From a candidate division WOR-3 bacterium (GTDB taxonomy: Bacteria > Hydrothermota > Tepidihabitantia > SM23-42 > JAOAFX01), in NCBI GenBank assembly GCA_039802005.1, contig JBDRVV010000010.1, forward strand, positions 1-64,000: a DNA stretch of 64,000 nucleotides, given 5' to 3'. The translations under genes and the position numbers were made by a program. Positions within the stretch are counted from its first letter, which is position 1. Every line of letters begins with the position of its first letter. Positions 43,301 through 50,612 of the stretch are shown here, in pieces. The notes below the pieces were generated by a model. That model searched no databases, was not told the DNA's origin, and saw nothing but the letters and a program-made list of their open reading frames with translations.

Positions 43301-43405
43301 GATGAATTAATGGAAATAATCCAAAAGGCTTTGAAGCAACCCCATCCAGTGGAATATGAAATTTATATACGGGAATATTTCCGGGCATTGCTGGAGCAGG
43401 AATGA
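40364..43405 (+). CDS. Large DUF4175-like membrane protein with long coiled-coil
   Basis: 1013 aa. Two membrane helices (LFSLILFTLTTFLICITISL, about 20-39; FLNWSFCFFLISLLFMLLFP, about 125-144), then beta-rich parts (about 160-450) with Ig-like strands such as IEFTVMPPSGKFNRNDNVEL and DLAPLVEIFYPGYNINMPPD. After that comes a long charged helical region (about 455-900: EELKRALENLKQAINKNPEE, LKELAEKARELSEQAEDLKR). The C-terminal end has LPQELGQDELMEIIQKALKQ and PHPVEYEIYIREYFRALLEQ. Size and order fit DUF4175. It may be a cell-envelope scaffold; this is inference. Overlaps both neighbours by 4 nt. Confidence 0.8.
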   Translation: MKVIEKKVNEFAQKQGFINLFSLILFTLTTFLICITISLFLLKSPLYGFIGLIPLVFFRKKNFEDWAKDFDKRIGANGEIVSSIQLSLIPDNNREGYSKELINAFIESTEKKFGNIEIKKILEKKFLNWSFCFFLISLLFMLLFPAFLPGRFWFALNHKIEFTVMPPSGKFNRNDNVELKLNLFGPYIPNKVVLVYKTENDIKRFELPVIDGKVNKRIEILEPFNYHFEFAGMKTLDYRITVTKPIYMKELTFYIQYPKYTKLGDEIKSDRQLIVPVGTQVEIKGKASQVLKQAKLLYNDTTILNCDGESFSGRFKITASGKANLMIVGETSHTEEISIYAIPDLAPLVEIFYPGYNINMPPDMKITLGIKCSDDYGLNKVNLNYQFKESKVINLKFKKDSAEDTIFYEWDLNDLKMLPGDRVSYFAEAYDNGGQKAKSKTYFIYFPTMEQIYEEVKGREEMVVSELRDLENIHQEGMKEIKRLEEKLKRERDLSWLDNEKIKEVINKEENVLKKIEEWQNELKNTIEKLKSGILLDQKSIERLQEITKILQEIAPEELKRALENLKQAINKNPEELKKAMEQLRETQEELAKALERTLELLKRYQQEERLKELAEKARELSEQAEDLKRLEELKGMEGLKESLDSLYHAIDSLAKEIDRLSESEGLEQEISDQLKQASKQAKSMSQGGNPEDLKKGLNKLSTDLQRLYEELTKGRIANLRRNLLETLNQLIELSKLEEELLKLEKIDPDRQSEIASATKEVAESLYAQQVKSIYVGPEIGKRLGKALKEMELASLNTANTGKFHAQEAMKQLNLASLSILQSMKKAGEGSGSSTGMDEFLKSLSSLAQNQMGIGQSIFSLFPIPASGLTPEQMAQIQRLAGKQRELRQALESLKGLPEAGKFQELLDNLAEEMKETEEALYQYKIDRKLIERQQLIISRLLDAERSIRQEDWTKERKSKPGEDIKRLSPAPLPQELGQDELMEIIQKALKQPHPVEYEIYIREYFRALLEQE

Positions 43406-44109
43406 TTATTTTAATTCTTTTCTTAAGTCCAATAGATTCCTTAAAAAATTTGATTGAAGTCAAACCGGAATATCCATATATTATTGAATTAAACGATGCA
43501 TACCGTAGATTGGGATTATTTGATAGCGCAAATTATTGTTTAAAAAAATATGAAAATAGATTTGGATTTGAGGAACAAGCAGAAATAAATTACCTGATCG
43601 GTGAAAATCTATTTTTCAAAGGTGAATTATTATCTGCAAGGGAACAATACTTAAAAACGGTGGCAAGATTTTCCAATGCAAGGTATGCCAACGAAGCCCT
43701 GGAAAGACTCCACATATTTGAGTCTGCCCGTAAAGACACAACTCAACTGAAAAGGCTTGCAAAATCTATTTACCTGTACGAAATTAACGAACTGAAACCG
43801 GCTGAGGATAGTTTAAAAAAGTTTGTAAAAACCAATATCGGTGATTTTGCTCTATTCTATCTATCACTTGTATATATCAAAAGAAATGAACTTAATCATG
43901 CGTTGTCTGCACTTGAAGAATTGAAAAAAGAATTTCCCGCGAATCGTATCCATAGGGCAAAGATTCTCGTCCCTGAGATATATATAAAAATGGGAAAAGT
44001 ACAGGAAGGTTTGAACCTGCTGGAAGAATTGGTTGTAAAATATCCAAATTCTCCAGTAGGCATAAGGGCAAAAGAAATTCTAAAAAATTATGCCCAGAAT
44101 TCACATTAA
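43402..44109 (+). CDS. TPR protein, third gene of the DUF4159 operon
   Basis: 235 aa. A short hydrophobic start (MIILILFLSPIDS) suggests export. TPR-like helices run through the protein (NDAYRRLGLFDSANYCLKKY; INYLIGENLFFKGELLSARE; YIKMGKVQEGLNLLEELVVK). The ATG overlaps the stop of the large gene. No enzyme motif is seen. It probably binds or supports the neighbouring envelope protein. Confidence 0.75.
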   Translation: MIILILFLSPIDSLKNLIEVKPEYPYIIELNDAYRRLGLFDSANYCLKKYENRFGFEEQAEINYLIGENLFFKGELLSAREQYLKTVARFSNARYANEALERLHIFESARKDTTQLKRLAKSIYLYEINELKPAEDSLKKFVKTNIGDFALFYLSLVYIKRNELNHALSALEELKKEFPANRIHRAKILVPEIYIKMGKVQEGLNLLEELVVKYPNSPVGIRAKEILKNYAQNSH

Positions 44110-44121
44110 CTTATGGATTAC

Positions 44122-44149
44122 TTGACATTTGCAAAAAATTATATATAAT
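44122..44149 (+). promoter_or_regulatory. Promoter of the ferredoxin gene
   Basis: TTGACA (44122-44127), 16-nt spacer, TATAAT (44144-44149). AAGGAGG precedes ATG 44173. Confidence 0.8.
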
Positions 44150-44172
44150 CTCTCACTTTACAAGGAGGCAAC

Positions 44173-44379
44173 ATGGCTTATAAGATTACAGAAGACTGCA
44201 CAGCCTGTGGGCTTTGCGCACCGGAGTGTCCGGTTCAGGCAATAAGTGAAGGTGACCCGATATATGTTATTGATTTCAATAAGTGCGTGGAGTGTGTTGG
44301 ACATTTTGATGAACCCCAGTGTGCTGCTGTCTGCCCGGTGGGTGCATGTGTTCCCGACCCCGCTCATCCTAAAAAATAG
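44173..44379 (+). CDS. 2[4Fe-4S] ferredoxin
   Basis: 68 aa. Cluster 1 is [12 protein letters not shown] (about 9-20). Cluster 2 has a longer loop, [18 protein letters not shown] (about 38-55), as in the YfhL/Allochromatium type rather than the clostridial type. It likely carries electrons for the pyruvate oxidoreductase and others. AAGGAGG is 5 nt before the ATG, so it is well translated. Confidence 0.92.
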   Translation: MAYKITEDCTACGLCAPECPVQAISEGDPIYVIDFNKCVECVGHFDEPQCAAVCPVGACVPDPAHPKK

Positions 44380-44416
44380 TCAGCAGTAAGTGGGTTGGAA
44401 AACTGGTAATCTCCTA

Positions 44417-44444
44417 TTGACAAAAGATAAATTTGGCATATAAT
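44417..44444 (+). promoter_or_regulatory. Promoter of the tRNA-Ile / lipoprotein transcript
   Basis: TTGACA (44417-44422), 16-nt spacer, TATAAT (44439-44444), about 24 nt before the tRNA. Confidence 0.75.
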
Positions 44445-44468
44445 TTTATTGCTTTGATGTGTTAAAAT

Positions 44469-44542
<74 letters not shown>

Positions 44543-44568
44543 GTAAGCGAGAAACAAGGAGGTAAGAT

Positions 44569-44853
44569 ATGAAAAAACTCGCAACACTTCTGGTTATCGC
44601 AGTGGCAATTGCGATAATCGGATGTCAGGCACCACAGCAGGTAAATGTGGTGACGACCGAACAACTGGACGCAGCAAAGGCCGAGATCAGTGCCCTGAAG
44701 ACACAGGTTCAGAGCCTTCAGACTGCACTGGATTCATTAACCGCTAACTATAATGCACATCTTGATAAATATCATAAAGGTATGCCTAAACCACCAACCG
44801 GTGGAACAGGTGGTGGGACGGGCGGTGGATTAAAACCACCGACACAAAAATAG
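44569..44853 (+). CDS. Small lipoprotein with coiled-coil and Gly/Pro tail
   Basis: 94 aa. Signal peptide with lipobox IIGC (KKLATLLVIAVAIAIIGCQ, about 2-20). A helical heptad-like part follows (EQLDAAKAEISALKTQVQSL, about 31-50), like Lpp. The tail is rich in Gly, Thr, Pro (KPPTGGTGGGTGGGLKPPT). A structural envelope lipoprotein is the best guess. AAGGAGG is 5-6 nt upstream. It lies 26 nt after the tRNA and may be cut from the same transcript. Confidence 0.78.
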   Translation: MKKLATLLVIAVAIAIIGCQAPQQVNVVTTEQLDAAKAEISALKTQVQSLQTALDSLTANYNAHLDKYHKGMPKPPTGGTGGGTGGGLKPPTQK

Positions 44854-44863
44854 GGAGGAAAAC

Positions 44864-45643
44864 ATGAAAAAGCTATTAACCTTAACATTACTTACTGTCT
44901 TGTTTATTTTCGTTGGGTGTGAAAAGGAAGTTTCTCTTGAAACACCCAATGTTGACTACACAGTAAAAACAAGCGACCAAGGTGCGACACTTTCATTAAC
45001 ATGGGATGAGATCACTGATGCCGATGGATATTTAATCTATGCAGACGGGGTGGTTATTGATACGGTGACAACCACTTCTTATGATGCAACTGTTCCAGCT
45101 GCAAAATATGAAATTTCTGCCTATGCAGGTGACCAAGAGAGTGGTAAAGATGCAGTTGATTGCGGCGCAGTTGAAACTGCTTCATTAATTGTTTGGGGTA
45201 GCTCAGATCCCGATACAACACATCCAAGTGCATTTGGTTTCAATGCACAGGGCAATGCAGTAGCATACTCACTTTCTAATGCCAATAATCATCCATTGAT
45301 TGATTACTGGATTTACAGCACAGCAGGTGGAGGAACCATTAAATTTGTTTCACCCAGCGATCGTACTCCACCACTGAATAATGAAGTAAACGCTACGAAG
45401 AATAGTGGTCAAACCAACTATGATAATGTAACTATAGCTGACGCCCCGGGTGGATATTCAACTCAAACTGATATTCAAAGTGGTGCAGTCTATTATTTCT
45501 TTATTGATCCAACTAATAACAATTGGGATGCTTCAACTGATCATTTTGGTAAAATTCAGGTAGTAGGAATTAACGGTGTTCAAGTTACACTCAAAATTGC
45601 TTATCAGCCAATCGCGGGATTACGTTGGTGTGTTGTAGAATAG
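44864..45643 (+). CDS. Lipoprotein with fibronectin-III-like domain
   Basis: 259 aa. Lipobox at FVGC (KKLLTLTLLTVLFIFVGCEK, about 2-21). Residues about 30-105 form a fibronectin type III-like module (LSLTWDEITDADGYLIYADG; YEISAYAGDQESGKD). The rest is beta-rich without a match I know. GGGAGG is 6 nt upstream. A strong terminator follows at 45659. Confidence 0.78.
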   Translation: MKKLLTLTLLTVLFIFVGCEKEVSLETPNVDYTVKTSDQGATLSLTWDEITDADGYLIYADGVVIDTVTTTSYDATVPAAKYEISAYAGDQESGKDAVDCGAVETASLIVWGSSDPDTTHPSAFGFNAQGNAVAYSLSNANNHPLIDYWIYSTAGGGTIKFVSPSDRTPPLNNEVNATKNSGQTNYDNVTIADAPGGYSTQTDIQSGAVYYFFIDPTNNNWDASTDHFGKIQVVGINGVQVTLKIAYQPIAGLRWCVVE

Positions 45644-45658
45644 GATAACGGACTTTAA

Positions 45659-45688
45659 AAAAGGGCGGGCTTCTTGCCCGCCCTTTTT
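45659..45688 (+). terminator. Intrinsic terminator after the FN3 lipoprotein gene
   Basis: GGGCGGGC pairs with GCCCGCCC around TTCTT, followed by TTTTTATTTT. The A-run before the stem extends pairing with the T-run. Confidence 0.92.
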
Positions 45689-45699
45689 ATTTTATAATC

Positions 45700-45727
45700 T
45701 TGACTTCAAATATATATTTATTATAAT
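45700..45727 (+). promoter_or_regulatory. Leaderless-type promoter of nadE
   Basis: TTGACT (45700-45705), 16-nt spacer, TATAAT (45722-45727), then 6 nt to ATG 45734. Confidence 0.78.
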
Positions 45728-45733
45728 TGTAAA

Positions 45734-47374
45734 ATGAAAATTACCATTGCCCAATTAAATCCAACGGTCGGCGACATAGATGGCAATTTAGATAAAATAA
45801 CTCAAACAATAAAACAGGGAAAAGAGGAGAATACCGACCTTGTGGTTTTTCCGGAATTATTTTTATCCGGTTATCCACCCCAGGACTTGCTTGAACGAAA
45901 ATGGTTTATTAAAAAGATTGAAAAGGCTATAGAAAAAATTATTAATTTATCTTCATTTTATCCCGATATTGGTATTATTTTTGGGGCACCAATGTTTTCT
46001 AATAAAAATACCGGAAGGGGATTGTATAATTCAGCAATCTTCGTTCACCGCGGTTTGATAAATCATATTCAGCACAAATCACTTTTACCAACCTACGATG
46101 TGTTTGATGAAGCGAGGTATTTTGACCCTGCGGATGAGATAAAACCAATAAAATTTAAAGAAGAAATACTTGGCATTTCTATATGTGAAGATGCCTGGAA
46201 TATCCCAGAATTGTGGCAGAGAAAGGTTTATGACCGCGATCCGATCGAAATACTTGTGCAAAAAGGTGCAAATATTTTAATAAACATTTCGGCTTCTCCT
46301 TTCACAATGGGGAAAGAAGAAATCCGTTATAAAATTCTGCGGAGCCATGCAAAAAAATATCACATTCCATTTGTCATTGTAAATCAGGTTGGTGCGAATG
46401 ATGAATTGATATTTGATGGTAGGAGTATGGTGATTGATAAAAATGGTGAACCTGTTGATGTCCTGCCTGCATTTGATGAGTGTATCAAGACCATTGAAAC
46501 AGGTTCAAGAGGAGATTCAAGAAACTATACACCACTTGACCATATTGAAAGTGTATATAATGCACTTATTCTTGGTGTGCGTGATTATGTGAAGAAATGT
46601 GGTTTTAAAAGAACGATTCTGGGACTATCTGGTGGCATCGATTCAGCGGTTGTTGCCTGTATTGCGGTGGAAGCAATCGGCAAAGAAAATGTCATAGGTA
46701 TAACAATGCCCAGTCCATTTTCCTCCGCAGGTAGTGTTGAAGATTCCAAGAAACTTGCTGAAAATTTAGGGATTGAATTAAAAATAATTCCAATAAACCA
46801 CATTTATGAATCATATCTTAAATCTCTTAAAGATGTATTTAAAGATAAAGCATTTGATACAACCGAAGAGAATATTCAGGCAAGGATACGGGGTAATATT
46901 TTAATGGCACTTTCAAATAAATTTGGTTATCTTGTTCTAACTACAGGAAATAAAAGCGAACTTGCAGTTGGTTATTGCACACTCTATGGCGATATGAGTG
47001 GTGGGCTGGCGGTAATTGGTGATGTGCCAAAAACGATGGTTTATAAAATTGCTGGTTTTATCAATCGTAAAAAAGAGATAATTCCATTTCCAATTATAAA
47101 AAAACCTCCTTCTGCTGAATTAAAACCTAATCAGACCGACCAGGACACATTACCACCTTATGACATTCTTGATCCAATTTTACAACTTTATATTGAAGAA
47201 GGCCTATCAAAAGAAGAGATTGTAGCAAAAGGTTATCAAGAAGAAACTGTGGATTGGGTGATAAAGGCAGTTAATAAGAATGAATACAAAAGGCGTCAGG
47301 CACCACCGGTCTTAAAAGTCACCTCAAAGGCATTCGGATTGGGAAGAAGAATGCCAGTCGCAGCAAAGTTTTAA
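45734..47374 (+). CDS. nadE: Glutamine-dependent NAD+ synthetase NadE
   Basis: 546 aa, the long form with a nitrilase-type glutaminase fused to the synthetase. Glutaminase part: VVFPELFLSGYPPQDLLERK (Glu, about 40), HKSLLPTYDVFDEARYFDP (Lys, about 115), LGISICEDAWNIPE with the nucleophile Cys (about 148). Synthetase part: GLSGGIDSAVVACIAVEAIG (PP-loop, about 297), TTGNKSELAVGYCTLYGDM (about 411), and the tail KVTSKAFGLGRRMPVA. It turns deamido-NAD into NAD with ATP and Gln. It has no ribosome site and starts 6 nt after the -10 box. Confidence 0.96.
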   Translation: MKITIAQLNPTVGDIDGNLDKITQTIKQGKEENTDLVVFPELFLSGYPPQDLLERKWFIKKIEKAIEKIINLSSFYPDIGIIFGAPMFSNKNTGRGLYNSAIFVHRGLINHIQHKSLLPTYDVFDEARYFDPADEIKPIKFKEEILGISICEDAWNIPELWQRKVYDRDPIEILVQKGANILINISASPFTMGKEEIRYKILRSHAKKYHIPFVIVNQVGANDELIFDGRSMVIDKNGEPVDVLPAFDECIKTIETGSRGDSRNYTPLDHIESVYNALILGVRDYVKKCGFKRTILGLSGGIDSAVVACIAVEAIGKENVIGITMPSPFSSAGSVEDSKKLAENLGIELKIIPINHIYESYLKSLKDVFKDKAFDTTEENIQARIRGNILMALSNKFGYLVLTTGNKSELAVGYCTLYGDMSGGLAVIGDVPKTMVYKIAGFINRKKEIIPFPIIKKPPSAELKPNQTDQDTLPPYDILDPILQLYIEEGLSKEEIVAKGYQEETVDWVIKAVNKNEYKRRQAPPVLKVTSKAFGLGRRMPVAAKF

Positions 47375-47407
47375 TGAGACCTGAGAAGGTAAGGCAAGGT
47401 TTTCTTC

Positions 47408-47424
47408 AAGAACCGATGGTTCTT
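47408..47424 (+). terminator. Hairpin after nadE
   Basis: AAGAACC, loop GAT, GGTTCTT, then TC. A wider pair of arms, GCAAGG near 47393 and CCTTGC near 47443, can enclose it. It lacks a full T-run. Confidence 0.4.
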
Positions 47425-47459
47425 TCAGAAACAGCGCTCAGCCTTGCATAAAAATAAAT

Positions 47460-47477
47460 GCAAACCTAAAGGTTTGC
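47460..47477. repeat. Perfect palindrome in the nadE/barrel gap
   Basis: GCAAACCT AA AGGTTTGC is a perfect inverted repeat, followed by CCCTACA. I recall TAGGGCAAACCTTTAGG-type sequences as intergenic repeats in genomes of uncultured bacteria; here there is one copy. Confidence 0.5.
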
Positions 47478-47502
47478 CCTACAAGAAATTTTAAAAATAG
47501 TC

Positions 47503-47527
47503 AAAAAAAGGCGGGCAAAAGCCCGCC
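47503..47527 (-). terminator. Intrinsic terminator of the barrel/panC operon
   Basis: On the reverse strand GGCGGGC, loop TTTT, GCCCGCC, then TTTTTTT. It lies 22 nt after the stop of the gene at 47549. Confidence 0.9.
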
Positions 47528-47548
47528 GTTGTAATTTTAGCAAACAAG

Positions 47549-48028
47549 TTAAAACCCAATCTGTAACGGGTATCTAATTCCACCCATAATATTAATAGGT
47601 ATTTTACTATTCCCCTGAGCAGGTTTTATATAATTCAAATTACCTTCAAGATAGCCTATCAGTCCACTAAACCCAAATTCTGCACCGAGACCACCCTTGA
47701 AAACTATAGCACTGTCTTTCTCATAAGAGAACCCAGTGACAATATATGGTTGCATCATAGTAGGTAGAGGCAGTACTAAAAGCAGATCAGAACCAGTGAA
47801 AACACCAATTTTCATAGGAATACCAGCACTGAAATCTACTTCAACGAGATATCCCCTTGCTTTTAAAATAGGTAATAAATTTATAATTAAATCTGCCTTT
47901 AAACCCAAGTATGCACCGCCCCCTTTTTGGTCAGTGATATCCTGATACGCACCACTTAAACTCAGTGATAAACCATAAAGACCATTAAGCATTACTGCAG
48001 CAACTGCTACTGCAAGTAGTTTTTTCAT
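47549..48028 (-). CDS. Small outer-membrane protein, probable beta-barrel
   Basis: 159 aa. Signal peptide KKLLAVAVAAVMLNGLYG (about 2-19). The rest has alternating strands (LSLSLSGAYQDITD, AYLGLKADLIINLLPILKA, YIVTGFSYEKDSAIVFKGGL, GLIGYLEGNLNYI) and ends in a beta strand with terminal Phe (PINIMGGIRYPLQIGF), the signature of Bam substrates. AAGGGGG lies before the start. No function is known. It closes the operon that starts at 53785. Confidence 0.72.
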   Translation of the reverse strand: MKKLLAVAVAAVMLNGLYGLSLSLSGAYQDITDQKGGGAYLGLKADLIINLLPILKARGYLVEVDFSAGIPMKIGVFTGSDLLLVLPLPTMMQPYIVTGFSYEKDSAIVFKGGLGAEFGFSGLIGYLEGNLNYIKPAQGNSKIPINIMGGIRYPLQIGF

Positions 48029-48073
48029 TATTCCCCCTTTTATTTATTCTGCATTTTTAATTCCTTCTCAATT

Positions 48074-48913
48074 TTATATTGCTATATTATCTATTAGCCT
48101 TGTCCTTCCAAAAAAGACGGCAAGCAATATCCGATCACCCTTTTTAATAAACCTTACCGGGGTCAAATCATTCTTATCTACAATCGCAATATAATCAACC
48201 TGGCCACCTTTTTCTTCAATCATCTGCCTCATCTGTGTTATCAAATATTCTGGACTTTTGATATTCTCTTTGTAGAATGAATTCCTTGCCCAGGTCAAGG
48301 CCTTATAAAGGATTGTAGCATTAGTCCTTTCTTCAGCACTCAAATATGTATTCCTTGAGCTCATTGCAAGTCCGTCCTGCTCGCGCACTATCGGTCCGAT
48401 AATGATATTTACATCAAGGTCTAAATCCCTTACCATTCGTTTAATGATCATTGCCTGCTGATAATCTTTTTCGCCAAAAACTGCAATATCTGGTTGTACA
48501 ATATTGAATAATTTTAAAACTACTGTTGCCACACCACGAAAGTGGCCAGGCCTTGATTTTCCACACAGAATAGAACTTAGTTCTTCTACCTCAACATAAG
48601 TCTTGTAGCCATCAGGATACATTTCTTTTACTGAAGGATAAAAAAGCATATCTACCTTTTCTTTTTTTAGCAATCCTTCATCCCTTTTTAAATCCCTGGG
48701 ATAACGATTAAAATCTTCATTCGGTCCGAATTGGGTGGGATTGACAAAGATTGAACAAACAACATAATCGCTATGCTTATGGGCAATTCGGATCAGAGAA
48801 AGATGCCCTTCATGGAGATAACCCATTGTCGGCACAAAACCAACGGTTTTCTTTTTATACTTAATTTGTTTTATTAATCTTTTAAGTTCGGCAATTTTCT
48901 TTACGATTTTCAT
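48074..48913 (-). CDS. panC: Pantothenate synthetase PanC
   Basis: Joins pantoate and beta-alanine with ATP. 279 aa. FVPTMGYLHEGHLSLIRIA holds the HxGH site (about 26-44). FVNPTQFGPNEDFNRYPRD (about 58), FGEKDYQQAMIIKRMV (about 146) and LAMSSRNTYLSAEER with the KMSKS-like SSRN (about 181) follow in order. No panB or panD is near. It is 13 nt after the deiminase gene. Confidence 0.96.
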   Translation of the reverse strand: MKIVKKIAELKRLIKQIKYKKKTVGFVPTMGYLHEGHLSLIRIAHKHSDYVVCSIFVNPTQFGPNEDFNRYPRDLKRDEGLLKKEKVDMLFYPSVKEMYPDGYKTYVEVEELSSILCGKSRPGHFRGVATVVLKLFNIVQPDIAVFGEKDYQQAMIIKRMVRDLDLDVNIIIGPIVREQDGLAMSSRNTYLSAEERTNATILYKALTWARNSFYKENIKSPEYLITQMRQMIEEKGGQVDYIAIVDKNDLTPVRFIKKGDRILLAVFFGRTRLIDNIAI

Positions 48914-48926
48914 TGTATTATTTATT

Positions 48927-50603
48927 TTACTTTACCAACAGGAATTTCCCATTTATTATGTCTTCGCCAATCTTTGCCCTATAGAAATATGCTCCATTAG
49001 CAAGATTTCTATTCCCAGTCGTTATGTCATATGTAATAATATGCCTTCCTTTATCGTATGTTCCTTCAAAAACATTTAGCCTCTGGCCGATGGCATTGTA
49101 TATTTCTATCTTTACATTTGCAGGATATGGCAAGTTTACTGAGAAGTTGAGAATTCCCTTTGTTGGATTGGGATATATTGCAAAACCATTTACCGTCTGG
49201 GCAATATTTTCAAGTACTGCAACAGGAAGGATTCTGAAAGAGTATAACTGGGGCGGCACATAGGATGGAGAAGTTCTCCTGATATTATGGGTATTCTTTG
49301 TAAGTATATAGTAATAGATTGTATCCCCTGACGATTGTGGAGGTATATATCCAGCATAAACACCAGCGGTATCTGGAACTGCGCTCAATGGGACTGCCGT
49401 AAAACTCGTCTGGCTGTTTTTCTTATAAAATACAAGACTTGACTCAGGTCTGAGACTGCCTGATGTTATTATCCTTGCACGGACCCTGTAAGGTGTAGAA
49501 GTATTATATGTATCAGTAAGTCGGCTATGGGCAATATGAATAAATTCTGATTTCGGCACCTGCATTGTGATACAATGTATCGCACCACCAGAATTCGCCA
49601 TAGATGAACAGTTTATTCCAATAACCTGATATCCAGGCAGATATTGCTGGTATGTATTCAACGCCTCCTGGTCAGTTGATAAACCCCAGGTCGGCACAAG
49701 GATTCTATTATTTACAAAGAGCGAATTCAAATATGTTGGCGGGGCATCTGATGTTGACCAGGGCATTACAATTCTGACAACCCGATAAGGAAATCCTTCG
49801 CGGTTTTTACACCGGCTGATTGAGTCGGCGCGATTATCAAGCACTGTATCATTAGGATGCCCTGCGGCATAGTCACCGACCATTACAAGTGTATCATTCA
49901 ATATTTTTGTCCACAAATCAATATGACCGGTATATTCAGTGAGAATCCTCTTCACCGGTATCGTCTGTTCAAGACCGCTATATTCGAGCATCAACTGATT
50001 GATCTGTGCCGGGGTATAACTTGGGTTTTCTTCATAGATTAGACTACTGAAAAATCCGGTACCATGTCCATCGACCATGAAATTACCACCCGGGTGTTCA
50101 AGGGGTGAGCCATAAACCTGTATTCCCCATGCCTGTCCAATTCTCCAAGGTATTGTATCATCATACGGTCTGGGACGATTGTATTGAAAGTCCACAATTC
50201 CTTCAGTATTATCCTGTTTTCTTATAAACCATGGACCATAATCTCTAATCCAGACCGAGTTGTAGGGAAAAATATGGAATCTTACACTATCTAAAGGCAC
50301 ACCACCGCTTGTCAGATAACTCTTTACACTATTACTATCCGAGCAGATGATATATGCCTTGCAGGTCGGAACAGTATAGCGTACAATCTCGCGCAAAATA
50401 GAGGCATAACTTGTCCAGGTTATAAATACACCACGCAACGGTTCGTATTCAGCAGGTGTCACAACAAATCCACCAGGCGGGGCAGTTATTATATGCCCTT
50501 TACCAATCTCATCAACCCTCAAACTTTCTTCTGCGGTCATCCATTTTGGCAGAATTTCTGAAGGTTCTTCAAAAGAGAATAAAACAAAAAAGATTAAACC
50601 CAT
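48927..50603 (-). CDS. Secreted peptidylarginine/agmatine deiminase-family protein with Ig-like and sorting domains
   Basis: 558 aa. Signal peptide LIFFVLFSFEEPS (short). The deiminase domain (PF04371) spans about 45-375: WIRDYGPWFIRKQDN (Asp, about 117), LEHPGGNFMVDGHGTGFF, EYTGHIDLWTKILNDTLVM (His and Asp, about 235) and the catalytic Cys in NSGGAIHCITMQVPKS (about 345). An Ig-like part (about 380-470) and a C-terminal sorting-type module (FAIYPNPTKGILNFSV ... NGAYFYRAKI ... GKFLLVK) follow. This plan is the same as Porphyromonas gingivalis PPAD, which citrullinates protein arginines. An agmatine substrate is the alternative, but a signal peptide argues against it. Confidence 0.85.
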   Translation of the reverse strand: MGLIFFVLFSFEEPSEILPKWMTAEESLRVDEIGKGHIITAPPGGFVVTPAEYEPLRGVFITWTSYASILREIVRYTVPTCKAYIICSDSNSVKSYLTSGGVPLDSVRFHIFPYNSVWIRDYGPWFIRKQDNTEGIVDFQYNRPRPYDDTIPWRIGQAWGIQVYGSPLEHPGGNFMVDGHGTGFFSSLIYEENPSYTPAQINQLMLEYSGLEQTIPVKRILTEYTGHIDLWTKILNDTLVMVGDYAAGHPNDTVLDNRADSISRCKNREGFPYRVVRIVMPWSTSDAPPTYLNSLFVNNRILVPTWGLSTDQEALNTYQQYLPGYQVIGINCSSMANSGGAIHCITMQVPKSEFIHIAHSRLTDTYNTSTPYRVRARIITSGSLRPESSLVFYKKNSQTSFTAVPLSAVPDTAGVYAGYIPPQSSGDTIYYYILTKNTHNIRRTSPSYVPPQLYSFRILPVAVLENIAQTVNGFAIYPNPTKGILNFSVNLPYPANVKIEIYNAIGQRLNVFEGTYDKGRHIITYDITTGNRNLANGAYFYRAKIGEDIINGKFLLVK

Positions 50604-50612
50604 AAAACCCCC

